From assembly GCA_964579245.1 (NCBI GenBank), contig CAZOFY010000060.1, positions 1 to 14,351 on the forward strand: a stretch of 14,351 bases of DNA, given 5' to 3'. The DNA is from Firm-13 sp964579245. GTDB taxonomy: Bacteria > Bacillota > Clostridia > Saccharofermentanales > Saccharofermentanaceae. Positions 1-7,691 of this stretch are shown in pieces (position 1 is the first letter of the stretch; every line of letters starts with the position of its first letter). Below the pieces are notes generated by a model. That model was not told the DNA's origin, ran no database searches, and worked only from the letters and a program-made list of their open reading frames with translations. The translations under genes were made by a program, and so were the position numbers.

Positions 1-1
1 G

Positions 2-757
2 ACCGCAGCACCTTTGAAGTTGCTTTTCGAGGAATCCTCGTTCTATGTGAGCCGGTTTCCGGCCTGGGGGGCAACGGGGATCCTGTTGACCTTGATTTTT
101 TATGCAATCGTCTGCTGCATCGTTCTCGTAGGGACGCTTCTCTTCGGCCGGCGCTGGCAGTGCTCGACGATATGCCTGTTCAACGGCTTCGCGTCGGAAG
201 TATTCGCGCCGGTTTTCCCTCTGATTGGGAGAAAGAGGAAGGCAGGACCCAAAGCACTGCGGATCCTTAGAATCCTCAAGTGGGTCATGCTCGCTTTCGC
301 CGTGTTTTTCACTGTTTATTGGGTCCTTCTGCTCACGGGGGCCCCGGTCACCGGGATTCATGATCTCATAAGCGTGATCGAGAACTACAAGTATCTGACT
401 GCCGAGTTGCTGATGATGATGTCTTTCTGGATCGTATTTACGGGCAGAGGCTACTGCTATTATTGTCCCCTCGGGACAATGCTGGGAGGCATTGCAAGAG
501 TATCCGGCCAGAGGATCACGACGGATCACGCAAAATGTATCGGATGCAATCAGTGTAATGTCGCTTGTCCGATGACGATTGATATTAAGAGCAAGGCCGT
601 GACAGGTGATCCGGTCTCCTCAACCCGTTGTGTCGGCTGCGGACACTGTGTGGATACATGCCCGACACAAACGCTGCAGTATTCGACGGCTTTCACACGA
701 TTAATCCGGACAAGAAAGCCCGGATCCGGCAATACCAAGGATCCTGATAATCAATAA
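2..757 (+). CDS. NapH/NosR-like membrane polyferredoxin (4Fe-4S), 5'-truncated
   Basis: This is the 3' part of a gene that starts before the window: the frame is open to base 2 and the first possible start, TTG at 14, has no ribosome binding site. Counting residues from that TTG, hydrophobic segments lie at about 20-45, 88-110 and 128-143. A C-x3-C pair (C50, C54) follows an FGRRW stretch, and a YCYYCP motif lies at 147-152, as in membrane polyferredoxins of the NapH/NosR/CcoG group. The C-terminal cytoplasmic part holds two complete 4Fe-4S motifs, CIGCNQC..CP (175-186) and CVGCGHC..CP (206-217). Such proteins pass electrons between the membrane and soluble or extracytoplasmic redox partners. 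The actual partner is unknown because no reductase lies beside it here. Family placement is confident; the specific role is not. Confidence 0.8.
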   Translation, partial: TAAPLKLLFEESSFYVSRFPAWGATGILLTLIFYAIVCCIVLVGTLLFGRRWQCSTICLFNGFASEVFAPVFPLIGRKRKAGPKALRILRILKWVMLAFAVFFTVYWVLLLTGAPVTGIHDLISVIENYKYLTAELLMMMSFWIVFTGRGYCYYCPLGTMLGGIARVSGQRITTDHAKCIGCNQCNVACPMTIDIKSKAVTGDPVSSTRCVGCGHCVDTCPTQTLQYSTAFTRLIRTRKPGSGNTKDPDNQ

Positions 758-861
758 TGACAGAATTCTGACCTGATCTCGTAGTACAATAAAGATGATT
801 GATAAGTCCTCTTGCAACAGCCGTCCTTCACTTTTGGCCGTTTTCGAAAGGAGGCCCGCTT

Positions 862-1197
862 ATGTATTGTGAAAAATGCAAGATTCTATTTGATGACAGT
901 GAAGCGGTATGTCCGGCTTGCGGAGGCAAGAAGATCAGAAAGCCTGAAGCGGAAGATGACTGTTTTCTGGTGGAAAAGGAAGTCCTCTGGGGTGAGATGC
1001 TCGCGGATGTACTCGCACAGAAAGAGATCCCGTTCTATTATAAGAAAGCTCTTGGCGCGGGCGTCGCAGCCTATGTCGGTCCTCTTCTCGAGAGATATAG
1101 CTTCTATATTCCCTTTTCACAGCTTTCAGCCGCGCAAAGCATCGTCGACGAACTCTTCTCCGTCTCTTTCGAGGATACGACCTTCCAGACTCCCTGA
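862..1197 (+). CDS. Zinc-ribbon protein with DUF2007 (putative signal-transducing) domain
   Basis: This encodes a 111-residue soluble protein. The ATG at 862 is chosen because AAAGGAGG lies 6 bases upstream (848-855); a longer in-frame start at 799 has no such site. The N-terminus is a small zinc ribbon with ligands C3, C6, C17 and C20. From about residue 35 the protein resembles the DUF2007 'putative signal transducing protein' family, with its helix-strand pattern (an LVEKEVLWGEMLADVL stretch, then a YIPFSQLSAAQSIVDEL stretch). The fusion of a zinc ribbon to DUF2007 is common in Clostridia, and no biochemical function is established that I know of. It lies 104 bases after the polyferredoxin gene on the same strand and may be transcribed with it or from a weak promoter at about 785 (TACAAT). 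No clear terminator follows. Confidence 0.75.
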   Translation: MYCEKCKILFDDSEAVCPACGGKKIRKPEAEDDCFLVEKEVLWGEMLADVLAQKEIPFYYKKALGAGVAAYVGPLLERYSFYIPFSQLSAAQSIVDELFSVSFEDTTFQTP

Positions 1198-1260
1198 TCG
1201 CTCCTGCTAATGTATACGCCATTTCTGCAGATTGTGTGTCACACTGTTATCTCATCCAGT

Positions 1261-2487
1261 TCAGGTTGAGCCTGTCTTGATATAGAGGTGGTACGTGCAT
1301 CATTACGCGTATTTCCCCATGCTTTCGTATGCATCCAGTGATAAAGAGCTGTCTAGAATCCGGGCAAGCACCTCCTCCTGGTTTCGATGCCGACCAGGAT
1401 CACGATGATCTTTTTCTCTGATTGAGGGTCTTTTCTTGCAAAAGGTACAAGTGATGCTTTCTTACATATGTGATGCTTTTATGTTTTGATGCTTCATAGA
1501 AATTCGTCTGCGTCTTCCAGCGTGCATCGTAGATACAGATACAATCCACATCGGTTTACAGTGATGCTTTTTCCAGTAATTTACTCGTTTTCTGGTATAG
1601 ATACGGCCATTTACTATTCTGAAGGGATCCTATTGAGATCATATATAATTCGGCACAAACGACGGCAGTATATACTTTCCTCTCAAAAATTCTACCCGCC
1701 AGAAAGCAGACAAGGCTCAAGACCCAGACAAAGCTTACGGAATAGATAGGAAGAATACCTGTCCACTTTATCGGCTGCGATTTTGGACACAAGAACAAAG
1801 AAGAGAACAGAGGGAATGATCAGCAACAAGCACTTTACCACCGGTTGAGAGATCATAGGACGGTGGATTTCTATATTCATTTGTTCAAATCAGCCGCCCT
1901 GTGATTCTTTTTCTTTGTTTGCGTAAAGAAAGGTACATACGCAGGAAGCCAAGGCCGATTTCGAGCAGAATGCAACCCAAACCGTTTCCGAAAAGCTGAA
2001 GAGACAGCAGAGAAGATTCCAGCTGACATAATAAAGAAATAGCCAGCAACGTTTTTACCATCTTATTATCTGTCAGAAGACAAGTCATTTTTAAATAAGG
2101 AACAGCGTAAGCAATGCAAAAATAACACTGACTGCCCCTGCGCACGAAATAGAAAAGCTGCCAAAAAAACGAACAGATCGTGTGAACAGCCGCGTAATAA
2201 CGGGGTGGGTGTGCATCATGTGACTGGTTATGCCATACATTTTCGTAATCAAACCGGCGGAAATCGTCAACCGAAATATATTCTCGGTACACTTGTTCCG
2301 CCGGTTCATATGTGACGCCCTCTTTAAAATACTGATGTGACACAAAACATTGGATAACCGATAGGTAAAGACTTCATCAACACGAAGGTTCATTTCGAAA
2401 AAGGCAAGAATCATCAAGAGTCCAAAACACGTACAAAACAATTTGCATGAGTTCAAATGTATACTTTTCTTTTTGTATCTTATACAT
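1261..2487 (-). pseudogene. Decayed paralogue of the adjacent GT-C membrane glycosyltransferase
   Basis: On the minus strand, conserved blocks of the intact glycosyltransferase at 3095-4741 recur in order but in shifting frames. They are the NLRVDEVFTYRLSN stretch, YEPAEQVYREY, the RRFDYENVW..DAHPPRYYA block, FALLTLF, LLTDNKMVKTLL, QLFGNGLGCILL, the IIPSVLFFVLVSK stretch, and SIGSLQNSKWPYLYQKT. Near the 3' end, EEVLARILDSSLSLDAYE matches KEVILKQILDYSSSLDQYR of the intact gene. The remnant ends at an in-register TGA (1261-1263) after two internal stops at 1300-1305. It has at least four frameshifts. It is about 420 bases shorter than the intact gene; most of the difference is one deletion of roughly 140 codons, with a junction near 2005-2030. 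Its ATG at 2487 aligns with GTG 4741 of the intact copy. It looks like a tandem duplicate that lost function. Confidence 0.88.
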
Positions 2488-2652
2488 ATTAGCTTCTTTT
2501 CGTATTCTTTTTTCTTATTGTATTTTTGTATTAGCTTTTTCTTATTATGCAATTTATTTTATTATTTTGTAGTGCTTTACTGTGGGATTTGAGAACCGCA
2601 AAGCCATTACAGTCTGCGCTCCGAAGCAGCATCGACAGCGAAGAGGAAAAGT

Positions 2653-2756
2653 TAGGGGCTGTCTGAAAACGATGTGAAATAATTGCGGTCTTATTCAGAG
2701 ATATTTCGAATACAAGGCTGCATTTTTATACTCTAGGGGCTGAGAGAAATAATTGC
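2653..2756. repeat. Two related GGGGCTG...GAAATAATTGC segments
   Basis: TAGGGGCTG (2653-2661) followed 14 bases later by GAAATAATTGC (2676-2686) is repeated at 2734-2742 and 2746-2756, where only 3 bases separate the two parts. The second copy runs directly into the first palindrome of the 75-bp array. The first copy (AGGGGCTGTCTGAAAA) resembles the sequence after katG at 14229 and the terminal repeats of several Bacillota insertion sequences. No transposase is nearby, so this is only a possible remnant. Confidence 0.45.
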
Positions 2757-3018
2757 ATCCCTAAGTGAGGAGAAACTGCAGTTAGGGATGCAAATCCGGC
2801 TGTGGGTCGGGTGATTATCGAGGCAAATTGCATCCCTAAGTAACGAGAAACCACGGTTAGGGATGCAAACGAGAGCGCATATCGGGCGCTTTTCGAGACA
2901 AATTGCATCCCTAAGTAACGAGAAACTGCAATTAGGGATGCAAACGAGAGCGCAGGTCGGGCGTTTTTCGAGACAAATTGCATCCCTAAGTAACGAGAAA
3001 CCGCGGTTAGGGATGCAA
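2753..3018. repeat. Tandem array of four 41-bp palindromes with exact 75-bp period
   Basis: Four units start at 2753, 2828, 2903 and 2978, each exactly 75 bases after the last. Each has a perfect 12-base arm TTGCATCCCTAA, a 17-base middle (consensus GTAACGAGAAACYGCRG) and the exact complement TTAGGGATGCAA. The 34-base spacers resemble one another: the second and third differ at only a few positions and the first is more diverged. The array is therefore a tandem repeat and not a CRISPR. Each unit can form a 12-bp hairpin in RNA from either strand. There is no U-tract, so these are not standard terminators. The array begins 77 bases beyond the 3' end of the intact glycosyltransferase and lies upstream of its dead copy. 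Confidence 0.95.
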
Positions 3019-3094
3019 ATGAGGAAGCTTCATCCCCATTTGAGACAGCGTTTTCCTGTCGGAGAATCTTTTTCCTCTTTTAAAGTGTCCGCAT

Positions 3095-4741
3095 CTACTC
3101 CGTTATTCCCTCTGTATCAGGCAGATCCTTGTCTTCGAATAGATAAAACGTACTTCCATATGCATAGCTTCCTACGCGCCGATATTGATCAAGCGAGGAT
3201 GAATAATCCAGAATCTGTTTGAGAATCACCTCTTTGTTTTCGATGCCGACCAGGAGCACGATGATCTCTTTCTGCGATTGAAGGTCGCTTGACGTAAGTT
3301 GTTCCAAATGATCCTTTTTGACAAAGGTGATACTTCTGTAGTTTGAGAATTCGTATTGAGCCGGTTGCGTCTTCCATTCCGTGTCATAGATGCAAATGCA
3401 GTCTACATCTTTGTAATGAGAAGCCTTCTCTAGCAAGGCATCCGTTTTCTGGTATAAGTAAGGCCACTGGCTGTTCTGAAGAGAGCCGATCGTAACAAGG
3501 GACAGGATGCCGCATAGGGCTGCGGCAAGTACTTTTCTATCCAAGATTTTCCTGGCAAGACGGAATGCCAGGCTCAGGACCCAGGCGAAGCATACGGCAT
3601 ATATCGGAAAGACATATCTGTCTGTTTGATAGGCGGCTGTTTTCGATACCAGGAGAAAATATAATAAGGAAGGAATGATCAGCATCGCAAATCGGACAGC
3701 ATGGAAAGATTCGGAAGATTCCGGCTCCTTGCAGATTTGTTCCACGAGATCATGATTCGTCTGGTTTCTTTTTTCTTCTCGTCGGCAGAGTCGTGTATAT
3801 AAGAAGCCAAAAGCGGCTGCAAGTAAAATATAACCCAGAAAATTCCCGAAAAGCTGCTGATTGATAAAGCCGTAAAACTTCACCAGACGCTCGAGCGGAT
3901 CGGTGCCTGACGTCAGATTCCAAATCGTCTCTCTTCCTCTGTTGGAAAAGAAAACATTGCTCAACATAGGAGGAAAAATCAGGCTTGCGCATGTTAATGC
4001 CGCAATAACCGTTCCGCAATAGCCTCCGACGGCCTTCCATTTTCTGTTCGCTACAAGATATATGACAAAGACGATTGACAGGAATCCGAAATAAGCGATG
4101 CAGTAATAATGCGTCAACGAAGCAAGAAGAAGAGAAAAAAAGATCGACACATAAAACTTCCATCTGCTCGCTTTTCCGATTTCACGAGTAATCAAATAGG
4201 AGATCCATGTTACAAAAAACATGGCCATGATGTACATTCTGAGAAAAGAGATCGCGGACAGAACTCCCGCCGATAAGATAAAGGCAACCGAAAGCAGATC
4301 CTGCGCCAGCTTGTTCTCTGTCAAAAGCAGAAATAGTTTTCGAGCACAGAATAATGTTAATAGCGCAAAAACGATGTTAATGATTCCCGCGTACCAGATC
4401 GAAAAGCTGCCGGGAAAGAAAGAGCAAACCGTATGGACCAACGCATAGTAAAGCGGCGGGTGTGCATCTTTTTCTTGATATCGCCAAACATTTTCATAAT
4501 CGAATCGCCTGGAATCGTTGGCTGTTAAGCTGTCATGGAACACTTGTTCCGCCGGCTCATATCTTACGCCATCTTCAAAAAGATTCGAATAACAAACAGA
4601 ATTTGCCAAGCGGTAGGTATAAACCTCATCAACGTGCAAGTTTGTCTTCGAAAAGAGTACAAATATCATCAAGATCGCGAAAGCCACATACAGGAGAATG
4701 TGCAAATAATCTGTCTTACTGTTTTTCTTCATCCTGTACAC
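3095..4741 (-). CDS. GT-C type (GT39/ArnT-like) polytopic membrane glycosyltransferase
   Basis: This encodes about 548 residues with many hydrophobic segments throughout. After the first membrane helix (about 14-31) comes NLHVDEVYTY with an acidic D38-E39 pair, then DAHPPLYYALVH at 92-103. This order is typical of bacterial lipid-phosphosugar-dependent GT-C transferases, which use polyprenyl-phosphate sugars outside the membrane. The acceptor is unknown. The GTG at 4741 is chosen because AGGAGA lies about 10 bases upstream and because it aligns with the ATG of the decayed copy. ATG 4732 (MKKNSK) is the alternative. The ATG at 4813 is excluded because it lies in the -35 box of a good promoter. 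The protein ends in a soluble region of about 120 residues (IYDTEWKTQPAQYEF onward) that may face outward. Its decayed paralogue lies downstream. Confidence 0.82.
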   Translation of the reverse strand: MYRMKKNSKTDYLHILLYVAFAILMIFVLFSKTNLHVDEVYTYRLANSVCYSNLFEDGVRYEPAEQVFHDSLTANDSRRFDYENVWRYQEKDAHPPLYYALVHTVCSFFPGSFSIWYAGIINIVFALLTLFCARKLFLLLTENKLAQDLLSVAFILSAGVLSAISFLRMYIMAMFFVTWISYLITREIGKASRWKFYVSIFFSLLLASLTHYYCIAYFGFLSIVFVIYLVANRKWKAVGGYCGTVIAALTCASLIFPPMLSNVFFSNRGRETIWNLTSGTDPLERLVKFYGFINQQLFGNFLGYILLAAAFGFLYTRLCRREEKRNQTNHDLVEQICKEPESSESFHAVRFAMLIIPSLLYFLLVSKTAAYQTDRYVFPIYAVCFAWVLSLAFRLARKILDRKVLAAALCGILSLVTIGSLQNSQWPYLYQKTDALLEKASHYKDVDCICIYDTEWKTQPAQYEFSNYRSITFVKKDHLEQLTSSDLQSQKEIIVLLVGIENKEVILKQILDYSSSLDQYRRVGSYAYGSTFYLFEDKDLPDTEGITE

Positions 4742-4784
4742 GTCAAGGTTTCTCCTGTTTGTCATAACCCATTGTTCGCATCTA

Positions 4785-4813
4785 TTATTAGTACACAATT
4801 GACTGAAATGCAA
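4785..4813 (-). promoter_or_regulatory. SigA-type promoter of the glycosyltransferase gene
   Basis: On the minus strand, TTGCAT (4808-4813) and TAATAA (4785-4790) are separated by 17 bases. The predicted transcript starts near 4778, about 37 bases before GTG 4741. A TTGCAT also stands at the corresponding place upstream of the decayed copy. Confidence 0.6.
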
Positions 4814-4848
4814 TACAAAACCGTGATAGACAGCCGGCAGTTGGCTTT

Positions 4849-5637
4849 CTACTTCTCCGACGCAGCGATCCCTTTGTATCGTCGAATATTGTCTTCGTTC
4901 AAGAATTCGTACGCTTCGCTGATTTCCTGGAACTTCGCCGTCGCGTCCGCGGCCTGATTGACGTCCGGATGATATTGTTTGGCTTTCTTGCGATAAGCGA
5001 GCTTAATACGGCTCTCTTCCGTCGTCACAGGAATGCCCAGAGTCTCACAGCTCTTCTCGTACTTCGACTTAAAATCGACATAGGGGTTACCGGCCGGCGA
5101 ACCGGAGGAATAGCCGTAAGGTCCGGTCCTCTGACCGTAACCGGCTCCGAAGCCCCCGCCGTAGGATCGAAAGCGCTCTTCCCACATCCGCTGCTCACGT
5201 TCTCTTCTCTCCCACTCGCGCCGCGCCTGTTCGGCTTTCTGCGTCTGGTATGTCTCCTTGTGGTACCTATAGGATCGACGTGTATGGTGCTCCGGATCCT
5301 TCAGATACTCTGACAGACCAAACAGGTGACGCTCACTGACGATCTGGAAATCCCGAAGCTTATTGAGAAGGATTGCACCGAGGATAGGGAAGGTAACGAT
5401 CAGAATCAAAATCAGAAGAACGATCGGATTCTGAAAGAGCCATGCACCGACGGGGCCGATCAAGAGAAAAACGATAATGCATCCGCCCATACTGAATAAA
5501 AGTAGGCATCCTTTCAGAAAGCTCTTGGCTAAAAGAATACCAGTCTCCAGAAGGTAGACCAGTCCGCGCAACGCGAATCGATGCGCCCTGGCAAATGCGT
5601 GGATTATATGACTCAGAATTCTCTTAATAAACTTCAT
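4849..5637 (-). CDS. Membrane-anchored protein with C-terminal J-domain
   Basis: This encodes 262 residues. ATG 5637 has AAAGGA upstream; the frame stays open for 80 more codons, but that part has no ribosome binding site and no recognisable content. The N-terminus is basic and probably amphipathic (1-40). Two membrane segments lie at about 43-68 and 70-92. A highly charged helix (about 130-158, rich in R, E, Q and W) follows, then a Gly/Tyr/Ser-rich linker (159-186). A J-domain is at about 195-248, with the diagnostic HPD at 223-225 and a KFQEISEAYEFL helix. J-domains stimulate Hsp70 (DnaK) ATPase, so this protein should recruit DnaK to the membrane. It is not DnaJ itself: the J-domain is C-terminal and there is no zinc-finger region. 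Its client is unknown. The glycosyltransferase downstream has its own promoter. Confidence 0.82.
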   Translation of the reverse strand: MKFIKRILSHIIHAFARAHRFALRGLVYLLETGILLAKSFLKGCLLLFSMGGCIIVFLLIGPVGAWLFQNPIVLLILILIVTFPILGAILLNKLRDFQIVSERHLFGLSEYLKDPEHHTRRSYRYHKETYQTQKAEQARREWERREREQRMWEERFRSYGGGFGAGYGQRTGPYGYSSGSPAGNPYVDFKSKYEKSCETLGIPVTTEESRIKLAYRKKAKQYHPDVNQAADATAKFQEISEAYEFLNEDNIRRYKGIAASEK

Positions 5638-5670
5638 GTGTATCCTTTTCGGTGACTCGAAATTCCTTAT

Positions 5671-5676
5671 ATTGTA
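5671..5676 (-). promoter_or_regulatory. Possible -10 box for the J-domain gene
   Basis: TACAAT on the minus strand lies 34 bases upstream of ATG 5637. No convincing -35 box is seen at 16-18 bases, so this is a weak call. Confidence 0.25.
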
Positions 5677-5761
5677 CCGCATCCGAGGAAGAAGATTGCA
5701 GGAAAACATCGGCAAATTGCTGCTTCGGCTATTTAAGGAAACGGAACTATCTCCTTTCTTG

Positions 5762-5790
5762 CACGGCGCCTTCTCCGCCTTTGCGCCGTG
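5762..5790. other. Perfect 8-bp inverted repeat in the divergent intergenic region
   Basis: CACGGCGC (5762-5769) and GCGCCGTG (5783-5790) flank a 13-base loop. No T-tract follows on either strand, so it is not a normal intrinsic terminator. It lies in the 354-base gap between the divergent J-domain and membrane-protein genes. Besides this and the promoters, I see nothing else there. Confidence 0.5.
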
Positions 5791-5926
5791 AAACAAGCGG
5801 CTGATTTCCCATGTTGCGTTTGTAACTCTGGTGGGTAATGCGTTGCGCGACGTGTTCGTCATCCCGTCCCAATCCAAATTGCGGTTAGTATTATGTATAT
5901 TTATTTGTTCTTTGTGTAAAGTGTAG

Positions 5927-5955
5927 TTGACATCGTGTTCTTTTTATATTACTAT
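5927..5955 (+). promoter_or_regulatory. SigA-type promoter of the membrane protein/XRE/oxidoreductase operon
   Basis: A perfect TTGACA (5927-5932) and TACTAT (5950-5955) are separated by 17 bases. Transcription would begin near 5962, 30 bases before ATG 5992. This supports that start over the upstream in-frame codon at 5935. Confidence 0.75.
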
Positions 5956-5991
5956 GAAGTCACAACAGACACACGAAAGGAAGTGCATCCT

Positions 5992-6498
5992 ATGTCATAT
6001 CATGAAAAGAGATCTATTGTATCCATCCTCTTAGGAATCCTTGTTTTAGTAGCTTACTGCGTATATAGCTTCGACAAGTATAAATCGGGAGCCATCGCTT
6101 TGGATGACTTAGGGGCCTGGGCGGGGGTGGTATTGGTTTTTGTCGTCATCGGTGTTGTCGCCAATATTGTGACACAGATTGTTTTTCATATTCTCCTATC
6201 CATCGCTATGGCCGCGAAGGAGCAGATCACCACGGGCAAGGCAGATGACAAGAAAATTGAGAAGGCTATCGCATCCGAGATGGTCGAGGACGAGATGGAC
6301 AAGCTGATCGAATTGAAAGCAATGCGTGTTGGATATATCGTTGCCGGCATCGGATTCATGACAGCCTTGTTAACGCAAGTGCTCGGTCTTCCCTCTGCAT
6401 TTCTCCTGCATATAATGTTCGTCTCGTTCAGCTTTGGCTCTCTTCTTGAAGGCATGACGCAGCTTTATTTTTACAGAAAGGGTGTCACGAATGGCTAA
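5992..6498 (+). CDS. Small four-helix membrane protein paired with an XRE regulator
   Basis: This encodes 168 residues. ATG 5992 has GAAAGGA upstream and a consensus promoter just before it. Hydrophobic segments lie at about 8-25, 43-75 (probably one long or two helices), 112-130 and 134-156. A charged cytoplasmic stretch (KADDKKIEKAIASEMVEDEM, about 83-102) separates the two halves. I cannot assign a family with confidence. The arrangement resembles the widespread pairing of small integral membrane proteins (for example the DUF2178 type) with a short helix-turn-helix regulator encoded next to them. The stop codon overlaps the next start (ATGGCTAA), so the two are probably translationally coupled. 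A membrane sensor or inhibitor that controls the regulator is a plausible inference only. Confidence 0.75.
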   Translation: MSYHEKRSIVSILLGILVLVAYCVYSFDKYKSGAIALDDLGAWAGVVLVFVVIGVVANIVTQIVFHILLSIAMAAKEQITTGKADDKKIEKAIASEMVEDEMDKLIELKAMRVGYIVAGIGFMTALLTQVLGLPSAFLLHIMFVSFSFGSLLEGMTQLYFYRKGVTNG

Positions 6499-6718
6499 GA
6501 AAATGCAGATCACGAATAACATACGGCGGTTTCGTTTCTTTGCCGGCGAGATGACTCAACAGCAACTTGCCGAACGGGTCGGAGCCTCAAGACAAACCAT
6601 CATAGCCATTGAAGCGGGCAAGTACTCGCCCTCTCTCGAGTTGGCTTTTCGGATCGCGGAAGCATTCGGCGTTGCGATCGGTGAAGTGTTTGGGTACGAA
6701 GCAAACGAGGAGAAGTAA
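6491..6718 (+). CDS. Small XRE-family HTH transcriptional regulator
   Basis: This encodes 75 residues that are almost entirely a Cro/C1-type helix-turn-helix domain. MTQQQLAERVGASRQTIIAIEAGK (about 21-44) contains the two DNA-binding helices, followed by YSPSLELAFRIAEAFGV. ATG 6491 is chosen because GAAAGGG lies 8 bases upstream and it overlaps the previous stop. A GTG at 6482 and an ATG at 6503 are alternatives. There is no sensing domain, as is usual for the short regulators encoded beside membrane proteins. It is likely to control its own operon; no clear operator was identified around the TTGACA/TACTAT promoter. The end of the gene carries the GAGGAG ribosome binding site for the next gene. 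Confidence 0.88.
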   Translation: MAKKMQITNNIRRFRFFAGEMTQQQLAERVGASRQTIIAIEAGKYSPSLELAFRIAEAFGVAIGEVFGYEANEEK

Positions 6719-6720
6719 GT

Positions 6721-7656
6721 ATGAAAGCCGTCGTGTATGATAAGTCGGTCAAGCCCTCTTTCCTCGAGTTACGCGACGTAGAGAAGCCGTCTCCCGGCGA
6801 TGGCGAGGTCCTGGTGAAGTTAATTACCACGGCCGTCAATGCCGCCGATTATCGATCCCTGAAGATGGGGATGATTCCCAAGAAGAGAATATTCGGGGGT
6901 GACATTGCCGGACAGGTTGAATCCGTCGGAACGAACGTTCAGAAGTTTCAGGTAGGCGACAGGGTTTTTGGTGACATCGCGGATTGCGGCTTCGGCGGTT
7001 TCGCCGAGTACGTCGCTGTTTCAGAAAATTTGCTGGCACGCATCCCCGCAGATGTTTCCTATGATACCGCGGCGGCGCTACCTATCTCGTCGGTAACAGC
7101 CCTCCAGTCTCTCCGCGACAAGGGTCAGATCAAACCGGGGCAAAAGGTATTGATTTGTGGTGCCGGTGGTGGTGTCGGATCGTACGCCGTACAGCTTGCC
7201 AAACATCTCGGAGCAGAAGTAACCGCCGTTTGTGGCGGAGGAAATACGGATGTCATGAGATCTCTCGGCGCGGACCACATCATTGACTATGCAGAAGGAA
7301 ATTTCTTGAAAACACAAAACCGTTATGACTTGATCCTAGGTATCAACGGGAACTATGCGCCCTCTGCTTTCAAGAAAATTCTGACTCCAAACGGGATCTG
7401 TGTCATGGTTGGCGGAGCATTACCGCAGGTCATGAAGGCGATGCTTTTCGGGGCATTTCTTTCGATTGGCGGGAAAAAAGTGAATATGCTTGCTGCAAAA
7501 CCGAGTTCTAAGGATCTGGAATTCATCATCAATCTGGTTGCGAACAAAAAGATCGTTCCCGTGATCAACCGAATCTACAATCTTTCCGAGGTTCCGGATG
7601 CAATAAGGTATGCATCACAAGGACACGCCCGCGGGAAGGTATTGGTCCACATCTAG
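6721..7656 (+). CDS. Zinc-independent MDR oxidoreductase (quinone oxidoreductase-like)
   Basis: This encodes 311 residues, a typical length for the quinone-oxidoreductase branch of the medium-chain dehydrogenase/reductase superfamily. The N-terminal GroES-like domain contains GGDIAGQVESVG (59-70) and VGDRVFG (78-84). The Rossmann fold follows, with the NAD(P)-binding glycine motif CGAGGGVGSYAVQLAKHLGA (146-165). No structural zinc cysteine cluster is present. Expected activity is NAD(P)H-dependent reduction of quinones or activated enones; the true substrate cannot be told. It starts 2 bases after the regulator's stop, with GAGGAG inside the regulator's last codons, so it belongs to the same operon. 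Control by the XRE protein is therefore likely, possibly in response to electrophiles or redox stress (inference). Confidence 0.88.
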   Translation: MKAVVYDKSVKPSFLELRDVEKPSPGDGEVLVKLITTAVNAADYRSLKMGMIPKKRIFGGDIAGQVESVGTNVQKFQVGDRVFGDIADCGFGGFAEYVAVSENLLARIPADVSYDTAAALPISSVTALQSLRDKGQIKPGQKVLICGAGGGVGSYAVQLAKHLGAEVTAVCGGGNTDVMRSLGADHIIDYAEGNFLKTQNRYDLILGINGNYAPSAFKKILTPNGICVMVGGALPQVMKAMLFGAFLSIGGKKVNMLAAKPSSKDLEFIINLVANKKIVPVINRIYNLSEVPDAIRYASQGHARGKVLVHI

Positions 7657-7691
7657 AAATACATCATATGAAAAACTGTTTCTCCGAGAAG

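Noticed and set aside
1885..2552. Two overlapping frames of about 152 codons as separate small genes
   Set aside because: Both contain pieces of the same glycosyltransferase in different frames, so they are fragments of one pseudogene.
2753..3018. CRISPR-like array of regularly spaced repeats
   Set aside because: The spacers are similar to each other and the whole 75-bp unit repeats. The repeat is a long perfect-arm palindrome and no cas gene is in the window.
2863..3222. 119-codon plus-strand frame and 85-codon minus-strand frame over the repeat array
   Set aside because: Neither has a ribosome binding site. Both are products of a 75-bp period divisible by three, and the plus frame runs into the 3' end of the opposite-strand glycosyltransferase gene.
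5638..5877. 80-codon upstream in-frame extension of the J-domain gene
   Set aside because: The start would be TTG without a ribosome binding site. The extension has no recognisable content, and AAAGGA plus ATG 5637 gives a better start.
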